64,000 nt of DNA from Opitutaceae bacterium (lineage in GTDB: Bacteria; Verrucomicrobiota; Verrucomicrobiia; Opitutales; Opitutaceae), in NCBI GenBank assembly GCA_030693515.1, contig JAUYAK010000093.1, forward strand, positions 62,001 through 126,000, in the 5' to 3' direction. Position numbers and translations under genes: made by a program. The notes under the pieces are model-generated. The model saw only the letters and a program-made list of their open reading frames with translations. It ran no database searches and had not been told where the DNA came from. How positions within the stretch are numbered: position 1 is the first letter of the stretch; each line of letters starts with the position of its first letter. Below are positions 1 through 7,466 of this stretch, in pieces.

Positions 1-2
1 AC

Positions 3-740
3 GCCGCCCGCCGGAAACTCGCCACCGCCCGCGGCGTGAGCAGCGAGGCCCCCGAGATCAAGCAGCGCACCTTCTACGCCATCATCCAAGACGAAGAGTC
101 GAAGTGGGAAATCGTCTTCTGCCTCTGGGGCATGATCATCCTCGGCTACAAGCTGACGCACGTGACCCGGGAACGCGCCCTCCTGAAGCAGGATTTCGTG
201 CGCGTGCAGCCAGGCGAACGCATCATCCCCGAAGACGCGCTCGATCGCTACAAGGAGCTCAAGTCCGCGATCGAGCGCAACGGCCGATGGCGCGAACGCC
301 TGCTGCCGGAATGCATCCTCGCCTCGCTGCATCGTTTCCACGCCACGAACTCGGTGCAGGACGCCGCCACCGCCGTGCGCGAACGCGCCGAGCTGGCGGG
401 CGACGAACTCGACTCCTCGCTGGGCATGGTGCGCTACATCGCCTGGGCCATCCCCGCCCTCGGGTTCATCGGCACCGTGCGCGGCATCGGCGACGCGCTC
501 AACTCCGCCGAGGCCGCCATCAAGGGCGACATCGCGCCGGTGACCAACGCCCTCGGCCTCGCCTTCAACACCACCTTCGTCGGCCTCGCGCTCTGCATCG
601 TCCTGATGTTTTTCATGCACCTCGTGCAGGCCCGGCAGGAAGCCTTCATCATCGAGACCCAAGCCCTGTGCCGCGACAAGCTGATCGACGTGATGAAGGT
701 GCCGCACCTCGACAAGAGTGCGCCCGCTTCGTTCGCCTAG
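3..740 (+). CDS. MotA/TolQ/ExbB-family proton channel protein (5' truncated by window edge)
   Basis: Inner-membrane stator subunit of the ExbB/TolQ/MotA family, which forms a proton channel with a partner carrying one membrane helix. A first hydrophobic stretch (FCLWGMIILGYKL) is followed by a cytoplasmic helical region. Then come the two diagnostic segments IPALGFIGTVRGIGDAL and LGLAFNTTFVGLALCIVLMF, with the conserved Gly-Thr and Thr-Thr positions lining the channel in this family. A GTG at 36 could start the protein, but the frame stays open to the left edge (codons for AARKLATARG precede it), so the true start may lie outside. It ends 12 bp before the next gene, in a same-strand cluster with two vWA proteins that could supply the ExbD-like helix. 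The family assignment is firm; the role is inferred. Confidence 0.85.
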   Translation, partial: AARRKLATARGVSSEAPEIKQRTFYAIIQDEESKWEIVFCLWGMIILGYKLTHVTRERALLKQDFVRVQPGERIIPEDALDRYKELKSAIERNGRWRERLLPECILASLHRFHATNSVQDAATAVRERAELAGDELDSSLGMVRYIAWAIPALGFIGTVRGIGDALNSAEAAIKGDIAPVTNALGLAFNTTFVGLALCIVLMFFMHLVQARQEAFIIETQALCRDKLIDVMKVPHLDKSAPASFA

Positions 741-752
741 GCCGCCCCCATC

Positions 753-2243
753 ATGGCCACCCTTGGAATCGATCTGTGCGACGCGGCCTTCCAAGCCGCC
801 ATCGCAAACCACGACGAAGCGCGCCCGCTGACCATCGCCGACGCGCAGGGCTCGGGCGAATGGCCCGGCTTCGCCTACTTCGACGGCCAGAATTTCGCCT
901 TCGGCCGCGCCGCCGAGGACAACTGGTTCGTCCACCCACGGCGCGTGGCGCATACCTTCTGGGCGCGGCTCGCCCATGAGCCCTCGACCATCGGGCCCAT
1001 CGGCAAGGCCGCTCCCTTCTCCGAGCTGGCGTTCCACTTCTTCGGCGACTTCGTGCGCCGCGCCACCGCCGCGGCCCAGGCCGACAAGGTCGTGCTCGCC
1101 GTGCCCGGTGCCTACCTGAAGGACCCCGCCACCGAGGAGGAAAAAATCGGCCTGCTCCTCGGCATGGCCGGGGAACTCGACCTCCCGCTGACCGCCATCG
1201 TGGACGAAGCGTGCGCCACGCTCTGCGATCCGCGCGCGGGCGGCTTCAACCCCGCCCTGCCCGTCGTCCTGATCGACCTGCATCTGGAGGGCGCAGACCT
1301 CACGCTCCTCACCGCCGAGGAACACCTGGAGCGGCGCGACTTCATCCACCTGCCGCAGTCGGGCACGGCGCAGTTGCTGAAAAATTTCACCGCCGCGATG
1401 GGCAACCGCTTCCTGCGTCACACCGCGTTCGACATCCTTGAGGACGGCCGCATCGAGCAGCTGTTTTTCCGGCAGACCAAGGATTTTGTCCTCAACGGCG
1501 CCCCCGAGCATCGCTTCCAGATCAACACCGCCAAGCGCGCCTACGAGATGCTGGCCAAGCGCGACCAGCTCGTGGCCGACGCCCAGGGATTCGTCGCCAC
1601 GCTCGTCCAGGGCCTGCAGTCCTTCCTCCATCACTCCGCCCACGCGGGCGGCCCCTGCACCATCGCCCTCACCGACCGCGCCGCCATCGTGCCCGGGCTG
1701 GAGGAACGGCTCCGCACCGCGGGCTTCCATCGCATCCTCAAACTCGCGGCCGGGGCCGCCGCCTGCGGCGCCGCGCGCATTGGCGAGCATCGCTCCGCGC
1801 CCCCGGCCGACCTCGCGGATGTGCCGGTCGATACCGCCGTGCCGGTCGCGCTCACCCGCCGCAGTGCCGCTGCGCCTTGGGAGGCCCATCTGCAAAAACT
1901 CCGCGCCTCCGGCGCGGCGCGCCTGCAGCCCACGCACGCCGTGCTCGACGGCATCGGCCAGCCCATCGCAGCGGGCGCGCGCTTCACCATCGGTCTGGGC
2001 TCGCTCGGCGCCGATCTGGCCCTGCCCGCCGCGTTCGAGATCGCCGACGACTGCTCGATTCCGCTGCAGCGCGAGGGCGGCCGACTCTGGTTCGTCGATC
2101 ACGCGGCGCGTGCGATCGCTTCGTCCGCCGCCCGCACGCCGGTCGAGGCCGGCGATCGCATCACCGTGCGCTGCGGCGAGGCCTCCGCCGAGATTCTGTT
2201 TGCCCATTGCAATGGTCTCGCCGCCGGCCGCGCGCACGACTGA
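753..2243 (+). CDS. Divergent Hsp70/actin-fold protein with C-terminal FHA-like domain
   Basis: 496-residue cytoplasmic protein, no signal peptide. The N-terminus (GIDLCDAAF, residues 5-13) lines up with the phosphate-1 loop of Hsp70 (GIDLGTTNS). VVLAVPGAY (113-121), IVDEACATLCDP (149-160) and VVLIDLHLEG (171-180) match the later Hsp70 core strands. The Gly-rich phosphate-2 signature of DnaK is not kept, so ATP hydrolysis may be weak or lost. Residues about 405-490 (RFTIGLGSLGADL ... GDRITVRCGEAS) have the strand order and final G-D of an FHA domain, without a clear phosphothreonine-binding Arg/Ser pair. The gene sits 12 bp after the ExbB-like gene and 26 bp before the first vWA gene. Annotation pipelines would probably call it an Hsp70 family or hypothetical protein. 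The fold is an inference from motifs. Confidence 0.6.
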   Translation: MATLGIDLCDAAFQAAIANHDEARPLTIADAQGSGEWPGFAYFDGQNFAFGRAAEDNWFVHPRRVAHTFWARLAHEPSTIGPIGKAAPFSELAFHFFGDFVRRATAAAQADKVVLAVPGAYLKDPATEEEKIGLLLGMAGELDLPLTAIVDEACATLCDPRAGGFNPALPVVLIDLHLEGADLTLLTAEEHLERRDFIHLPQSGTAQLLKNFTAAMGNRFLRHTAFDILEDGRIEQLFFRQTKDFVLNGAPEHRFQINTAKRAYEMLAKRDQLVADAQGFVATLVQGLQSFLHHSAHAGGPCTIALTDRAAIVPGLEERLRTAGFHRILKLAAGAAACGAARIGEHRSAPPADLADVPVDTAVPVALTRRSAAAPWEAHLQKLRASGAARLQPTHAVLDGIGQPIAAGARFTIGLGSLGADLALPAAFEIADDCSIPLQREGGRLWFVDHAARAIASSAARTPVEAGDRITVRCGEASAEILFAHCNGLAAGRAHD

Positions 2244-2269
2244 CGCCGCCCTCGGCCGCTGCTTCCGCC

Positions 2270-3343
2270 ATGGCACATACCCGCAAGCGTCGCGACACCG
2301 AGGTCTTCAGCCTCTCTTTCCTCGACTGCATCTGCTGCGGGTTCGGGGCGGTGATCCTGATCTTCATTCTCACGGTCACGAAAAAGACCGACGTCGACAA
2401 AGCTGACGTGGACATCGCGCGCGAGAGACTCCGCGCCGCGCAAACCAACACCCTCTCCACCCAACAGGAGCTCGACCGCATCGCGCGCATCCTCGCCGCC
2501 GTGCAGCTCGAGTTGCAGGACCTCAACGCCAAGAGCGAGCAGGACCAGCTTAAGCTCAGTGACCGCAAGCGCGACCTGCTCCTCATGCTCCAGCAGACCG
2601 GCGCGCTGAAGGACGCGCTCCACTCCCTCCTCGGGGAAAAAAAAGCGCTGCCCACCGAGGACGTCGCCCCGCCCGTTCCCATTCCCAATATTGACCGACG
2701 CCAGTATCTCACCGGCGTGAAGCTCCACGGCGAGTTTGTCGTCTTCATCGTCCGCACCTCGGGCTCGATGCTCGACGAGACCATCGACGGCGCGGTCGCG
2801 CGCCTCGGCGACACCGACCGGCAGAAACGCGAGGCCCCCAAGTGGCAGCGCGTCGTGCAGTCGCTCGAGTGGATGCTCGCCTCGCTCGAGGAGGGCACGC
2901 GCTTCCAGATCCTGCTCTTTGCCGACGAGACGACGCCCATCCTCCCCACGCGCGGCGACGAATGGTTCAGCACCAAGGATCGCAAGACCATGTCCGAGGT
3001 CATCACCAAGCTCCACGCCATCGTGCCCCAGGGCGGCGCCAACCTTGAGCGCGCCTTCACCTCCGTCCGCTTCCTGCCCCGACTGCCCGACAGCATCGTG
3101 CTGCTCACCGACGGCCTCCCCACCAAGAGCGACTCGCTCCCGATGGAGGGGGAGATCGAGGAAGAGCACCGTAACCGTTTCTTCGACATCGCCACCAAGC
3201 AGCTCCCGCCCCGCATCCCCGTGAGCACGATCCTCTTTCCCATGCTCACCGGCGATCCCGGCGCCCCGGGGCGCTACTGGCAGCTTGCCAACGCCACCCG
3301 CGGCGCGCTCGTGAGCCCGTCCAAATCCTGGCCCGACACATGA
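2270..3343 (+). CDS. Membrane-anchored vWA-like protein with altered MIDAS
   Basis: 357 residues from ATG 2270. A basic N-terminus is followed by FLDCICCGFGAV and a hydrophobic run to about residue 36, giving one membrane helix with Asp19 at its entrance, like the proton-carrying Asp of ExbD/TolR. Residues about 45-125 are charged and heptad-like, probably coiled coil. A vWA-like domain fills about 155-357. Its MIDAS loop reads FIVRTSGSM, so the usual first Asp is Arg162; the codon is clearly cgc. LTDGLPTKSD later in the domain keeps the next MIDAS-type Asp region. The stop overlaps the start of the next vWA gene (ATGA at 3340). The upstream open frame to 1877 is a shadow of the previous gene, so ATG 2270 was chosen because it immediately precedes the conserved motif. 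Confidence 0.75.
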   Translation: MAHTRKRRDTEVFSLSFLDCICCGFGAVILIFILTVTKKTDVDKADVDIARERLRAAQTNTLSTQQELDRIARILAAVQLELQDLNAKSEQDQLKLSDRKRDLLLMLQQTGALKDALHSLLGEKKALPTEDVAPPVPIPNIDRRQYLTGVKLHGEFVVFIVRTSGSMLDETIDGAVARLGDTDRQKREAPKWQRVVQSLEWMLASLEEGTRFQILLFADETTPILPTRGDEWFSTKDRKTMSEVITKLHAIVPQGGANLERAFTSVRFLPRLPDSIVLLTDGLPTKSDSLPMEGEIEEEHRNRFFDIATKQLPPRIPVSTILFPMLTGDPGAPGRYWQLANATRGALVSPSKSWPDT

Positions 3344-4359
3344 TCCGCCGCCGCTCCGCCCAAGTCTTCAGCCTCGCCTTCCTCGACTGCATTTGCTGCG
3401 GCTTCGGGGCGGTCATCCTCATCTTCATCCTCACCATCAATTCGCGCGAAAAGGAAAAGATCGAGGTGCTCCTCGAGGTGAACCGCGAGCTCGCCGCGCA
3501 GATCGAGCAGCTGCTCAAGCTCCGCGTCAGCAAAGAGGACCTGGAGAAGAGCAACTCCCGCATCACCACCCTCGTCACCGACGCCCGCCTGCGCAACGAC
3601 TCGCTTCAAAGCCTCCTGGAGGATCTCGAGAAAAATCTCCAGCGCGAGAAGCGCGGCCAGGAGGCCCTCCTTGTGGACCTCGACGAACTCAAGAAGGAGA
3701 TCGCCGCGCGCCAGAAGAAGCCCGAGCACGAAGTCGTGCTCAAGGATGTGAAGCCCGCGCCCGTGGGCCTGCCCGTGGGCGACAACTACATCGCCTTCGT
3801 CATCGACACCTCCGGCTCGATGCGCGACCCCAATACCAATGGCCTCTGGCCCATCGTCATCCGCAGCATCGAGTCTGTCCTCGACTCCTACCCCAACATC
3901 GAAGGCATCCAGCTCATCGACGGCGACGGCCGCTTCGTCCTCGGCCGGCGCGGCGCCGGCAGCAGCGCCTGGCTACCCGATAACCGCGACACCCGCGAAG
4001 CCATCAAACGCACGCTGCGCCGCTACGAGCAGGACACCGTCTCCAATCCCGTGCCCGGCATCTACAACGCGATGCGCTTCCTCTTCGACCGCGACAACGA
4101 AAAGATGCGCATGGGTATCTTCGTCTTCGGCGATGAATTCAACTCCAGCGATTCCGCCGACGCCGTGATCCGCCGGCTTGAGGAACTCAATCCCCAGGAC
4201 GAGAAGGGCAACCGCCGCGTCACCATCAACGCCGTCGGCTTCCCCACCACGATTCGCTACCAGTTTTCGATGGGCAACACCGGCCTGCGCTTCGCCAACC
4301 TCATGCGCACCGTGACGCACCTGCACGGCGGCGCCTTCATCGCGCTGCAGGATTTGTAG
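3340..4359 (+). CDS. Membrane-anchored vWA domain protein with intact MIDAS
   Basis: 339 residues. The N-terminus repeats the membrane module of the preceding protein almost exactly (FLDCICCGFGAV, Asp16 before the helix). A long coiled-coil-like region (about 35-130, rich in E, K, L and R) follows, then a vWA domain from about 148. The MIDAS motif here is canonical: FVIDTSGSM with Asp156, Ser158 and Ser160, so metal-dependent ligand binding is plausible. The start overlaps the previous stop by 4 bp, which suggests translational coupling and a fixed ratio of the two products. Together with the ExbB-like and Hsp70-like genes it forms a four-gene unit. The C-terminus ends in the vWA domain with no OmpA-type peptidoglycan-binding motif. 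The function is unknown; a role in a motor or stator complex is inference. Confidence 0.8.
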   Translation: MIRRRSAQVFSLAFLDCICCGFGAVILIFILTINSREKEKIEVLLEVNRELAAQIEQLLKLRVSKEDLEKSNSRITTLVTDARLRNDSLQSLLEDLEKNLQREKRGQEALLVDLDELKKEIAARQKKPEHEVVLKDVKPAPVGLPVGDNYIAFVIDTSGSMRDPNTNGLWPIVIRSIESVLDSYPNIEGIQLIDGDGRFVLGRRGAGSSAWLPDNRDTREAIKRTLRRYEQDTVSNPVPGIYNAMRFLFDRDNEKMRMGIFVFGDEFNSSDSADAVIRRLEELNPQDEKGNRRVTINAVGFPTTIRYQFSMGNTGLRFANLMRTVTHLHGGAFIALQDL

Positions 4360-4557
4360 GCGGCTGCTCCTCCGTTGCCGAGCGCGACCGGACCCCGGCC
4401 CGCACGCGGCCTACGATCAATCGCGCTGAGATCAATCGCCCGCGGATTCCATACTTTCAGACAGGAAAGGTGGGGGTTTAGCGGTGAATCGCCCTGCAAC
4501 CCAGGCCGTCTCGGAGAGACGGCCCCACCATACAAACCCACCCTGAACGACCCCGGC
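4360..4557. other. Convergent intergenic region with a perfect 8-bp hairpin
   Basis: 198 bp between the ends of the vWA gene (+) and the P450 gene (-). It contains an inverted repeat GGCCGTCT (4504-4511) and AGACGGCC (4517-4524) with a 5-nt loop. It lacks a T-run on either strand, so it is at best a weak bidirectional terminator. The rest is GC-rich with no convincing ORF. It may be a remnant of a dispersed intergenic repeat, which cannot be tested from one window. Confidence 0.35.
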
Positions 4558-5697
4558 TCAGCGCGCCACGAGCCGCAGCACGAGGGCCTCGAAGCCGACG
4601 GGGCGTTCGTAGGCCGGGTTGCGCTCCACACGCTCGCGCGCCTCGATCACTTCGATCCGCGCGAGGCGGGCGGCGCAGTGCTGGAGCAGCGTGCGCACGA
4701 GCAGACGCGCATGCGCGGCGCCGAGGCAGAGGTGCGCGCCGAAACCAAACGCGAGGTGGGGGTTGGGCTTACGGTCGAGGCGGATCTCGTCGGGCGCGGG
4801 GAAGACCGCGGCGTCACGATTGGCGGAGGCCCAGCCGAGCGACACGCGGCCGCCGGGCGGCACCGTCTCGCCGTGCACGTCCGTCTCGACCGGGCACACG
4901 CGGCCGATGTGGGTGAGCGGCATGAACACGCGGAAAAATTCTTCCGCCGCGTGCACCGCGCGCGCGGGCTCGGCGCGCAGATAGTCGAGCGCCCCGGGAT
5001 TTTTCCCCAGGTAGTGCAGCACGGAGGCGATGGTGTAGATGATCGTGTCGCGGCCGCCGGCAAAGGCCAGGTTGCCGAAGCCCATCATCTCCTCGCGCGT
5101 GAGGGGCCGGCCACGGAACTGGGCGCGCGTGAGCACGCTGAAAAAATCCTCGCCCGGCGCCGCCGCGGCGCGGTCAAACGCCCCGTGCAGGTAGGCCTCA
5201 AGCGCACTGCCCTTCGTCGGTCCGCCGCCGTCGTGAAAGACGTGCGTCCCCCACCCGATCCAGATCTCGGCCTCGGCTTCGGCGACGTTGAGCAGGCAGG
5301 CGAGCGCGCGCGATTGGAGCGGTAGCGCAAATTCATGGACGGCCTCGATCGACGGGCGGGCCAGCGCCTCGCCGATGAGGCGCGCGATGAGCGCCTCGAT
5401 TTGGGCAATCACGGCCGGTTCCTTGGGCCGGCGGAAGATAGGTTCGACGATCTCGCGGTAGTCCGTGTGCTCCGGCGGATTGGTCTCGATGGGGAGCTGG
5501 CGCATCGTGCGATCCTCCTCCTCGGACGGGATGGGCACGCGGAACGGCGCGTCTGAGCTGTAGGTCTGCCAATCCTTGGCCGCGCGGCGCACGTCCTCAT
5601 GGCGGAGAATCATGGGAATGGCCTCACCTTGGAAAGGGCAGCGGAGGACGCCGTTTTCAGTGCGAGCCTGGCGAAAAGGATCGGAGGGGGCGGACAT
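4558..5697 (-). CDS. Cytochrome P450
   Basis: 379-residue soluble bacterial-type P450, a haem mono-oxygenase. The I-helix oxygen-activation motif is AGGRDT (213-218), the ExxR pair is E253/R256, and the haem-thiolate loop is FGFGAHLCLG with Cys324. The length is close to the roughly 400 residues of soluble bacterial P450s and there is no membrane anchor. No ferredoxin or ferredoxin reductase lies beside it, so electrons must come from elsewhere. Start ATG 5697 gives MSAPSDPFRQ, a typical short lead. It stands alone on the minus strand between the vWA cluster (convergent) and the glycosidase gene, 115 bp apart. The substrate cannot be predicted. Family assignment is secure from the three motifs. 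Confidence 0.93.
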   Translation of the reverse strand: MSAPSDPFRQARTENGVLRCPFQGEAIPMILRHEDVRRAAKDWQTYSSDAPFRVPIPSEEEDRTMRQLPIETNPPEHTDYREIVEPIFRRPKEPAVIAQIEALIARLIGEALARPSIEAVHEFALPLQSRALACLLNVAEAEAEIWIGWGTHVFHDGGGPTKGSALEAYLHGAFDRAAAAPGEDFFSVLTRAQFRGRPLTREEMMGFGNLAFAGGRDTIIYTIASVLHYLGKNPGALDYLRAEPARAVHAAEEFFRVFMPLTHIGRVCPVETDVHGETVPPGGRVSLGWASANRDAAVFPAPDEIRLDRKPNPHLAFGFGAHLCLGAAHARLLVRTLLQHCAARLARIEVIEARERVERNPAYERPVGFEALVLRLVAR

Positions 5698-5812
5698 GGG
5701 GAAAAGGGCATCCAGCTTTGGAGCGTCCGCTACGGCGTGGCCAGCATAGTCGTCGCACGCGGCGTCACGGCAGCGCGTAGATTTCAGGGAAGGCGCGGAT
5801 CACCATTCCCCC

Positions 5813-7432
5813 CTACGGCCCGGGTGCCAGCCGCACGATCAGGACGGCCATGCGGCCGGGCGCCGGGGGCGTGAAGAACAGGTCACTGCCGATCGGGCGA
5901 GGCGTCTCCATCCGAGACGCGCCGGAAAATGGATCGAACCACGTGGCGTGCAGGGTGCCCTTGGCCTCCTTGGGCGGGCGCACGACGAAGGCGGAGGTTT
6001 CACGGGGAACGAGATAAACGAAAAGGTCGCGCTGGTTGGAGAGGCAAAAGCCGTTGTTGCTGCGCCTCGGCTCCGGCTCGAGGCCGGTGAAGCCGTAGCG
6101 CGCGGCGAGCGTCGCGAGATGGCGGTAGTAGTGGAGCCGGGGCCGATCGGCCTCCGGGAGCACGGACGGATCATGGATGACGACGTTCCACGAGGTGTCC
6201 TGCCAGTAATGGGTCGGGAAGGCCCCGGCGAAAACGATCTGGTAGGCGCGCTCGAGGCAGACCTCCGGATCGAGGTAGCTGCCGGTGAAGACATGGATGG
6301 GGCCGCGTTCGTAGCCGCCGTGCTCGATGTTGAGAATCGGCTTCGTGGGATGCTTGGCGCGCACGTCCATCATCACGTGCCAGAGTTCAGAGGCCCAGGT
6401 CTGGATCGAGATGAAGTCAACGGTATCCGGATACCGCGAGCAGTAGCCGTAGTCGTGCACGGTCACGAGGCGGCGGCCCGCATCGAGGGCGCGGAGCCGC
6501 GCGGCGCGCTCGGCGATGTAGGGCATGTCGTTGCGTCCGTAGCCGGTGGCCTCCTTGGAGACATCCCAAAGCATATTAGGAAACGCCTGGTAGCGTTTGA
6601 CGATGTAATCGAAGTAGCGGTTGTCCTCCGCCGAGCGCGCGGCCGGCCAGGAGACTTGCTTGTTCCACACGTAGATCATCAGGTGGGCAATGAGCCCGCG
6701 CTGATCGAGGTGGGCGATGACGCGGTCGAGGTGCTGGAAGAAAGCCACGTTGAGCGTGGAAAAATCAGGGTTCGTGTTGTCGCCGCCGAAAGGGAAAATA
6801 CGCGGCCGGCCGTAATCGTGCGCAGGGTCCAGCTGGTGATCGCGCGGCCAGGTGACGTCGTAGGCATAGACGTTCATCACGACCTGGTTGAAGCCGTTGG
6901 CGGCGATGTGGCGGACGAGGGACACGGTCTTCGGGATGCCGGCGGGATTCTCCGCATCGAGGGCGAAGAGCCAGTCGGCCTCGAAGGCGATGGGGAAGCT
7001 GGGCGTGCCGTCGGCGTGGGCAAACTGGCGGGGATTTTTCGGATCGATGCCGAGCGGTCCGTGGCGCCCCGGGCCGGCGGCGGTCGCGCGGATGGCGCCG
7101 GAGAGTTGATTGAGGCCGGGCACGGCCGAGGCGGTGGTGAAGGTCCAGCGGCCTGCGCGGGGCGGCGCGAAGCGGAGCACGGTGCGACCGGGGCCGTCGA
7201 AGAACCCGGGGATAATCAGCTTTTCGCCGGCGGGACCGGTGAACGCCGCGCTGAACTCGACATCGAAAGGGTGGCCCGCACCAGTCGGCGCAGAGAAAAC
7301 CAAATCGAAGGGCTGCCATTGCTCCGTCGTCACCTCCGCCCCGGACCGAAACGGCGCGGAGGGCACGGGCAGTGCAGTGACGAGCGGCAAGGCCCAGAAC
7401 GCGAGGCCGACAGCGAGGCACCGAAAGCTCAT
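5813..7432 (-). CDS. Apiosidase-like glycoside hydrolase (DUF5060 + DUF4038-type barrel)
   Basis: 539 residues with an N-terminal signal peptide (MSFRCLAVGLAFWALPLVTA), so exported. Residues about 30-115 look like the DUF5060 beta-sandwich (QWQPFDLVFSAP ... RAGRWTFTT). A TIM barrel of the DUF4038/apiosidase-like type follows. Candidate catalytic acids are the Glu in WDVSKEATG and the Glu in ILNIEHGGYE, placed as acid/base and nucleophile in retaining barrel enzymes. The C-terminus (FVYLVPRETSAF ... ATWFDPFSG) matches the collagen-like or beta domain often found after this barrel. It lies 34 bp downstream of the sulfatase on the same strand, so the two are probably co-transcribed from the region at 9003-9315. 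The exact glycan specificity is unknown. Confidence 0.82.
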   Translation of the reverse strand: MSFRCLAVGLAFWALPLVTALPVPSAPFRSGAEVTTEQWQPFDLVFSAPTGAGHPFDVEFSAAFTGPAGEKLIIPGFFDGPGRTVLRFAPPRAGRWTFTTASAVPGLNQLSGAIRATAAGPGRHGPLGIDPKNPRQFAHADGTPSFPIAFEADWLFALDAENPAGIPKTVSLVRHIAANGFNQVVMNVYAYDVTWPRDHQLDPAHDYGRPRIFPFGGDNTNPDFSTLNVAFFQHLDRVIAHLDQRGLIAHLMIYVWNKQVSWPAARSAEDNRYFDYIVKRYQAFPNMLWDVSKEATGYGRNDMPYIAERAARLRALDAGRRLVTVHDYGYCSRYPDTVDFISIQTWASELWHVMMDVRAKHPTKPILNIEHGGYERGPIHVFTGSYLDPEVCLERAYQIVFAGAFPTHYWQDTSWNVVIHDPSVLPEADRPRLHYYRHLATLAARYGFTGLEPEPRRSNNGFCLSNQRDLFVYLVPRETSAFVVRPPKEAKGTLHATWFDPFSGASRMETPRPIGSDLFFTPPAPGRMAVLIVRLAPGP

Positions 7433-7466
7433 GAGGGATCGGACCGGACGAGGAGGAGAAGCAGGC

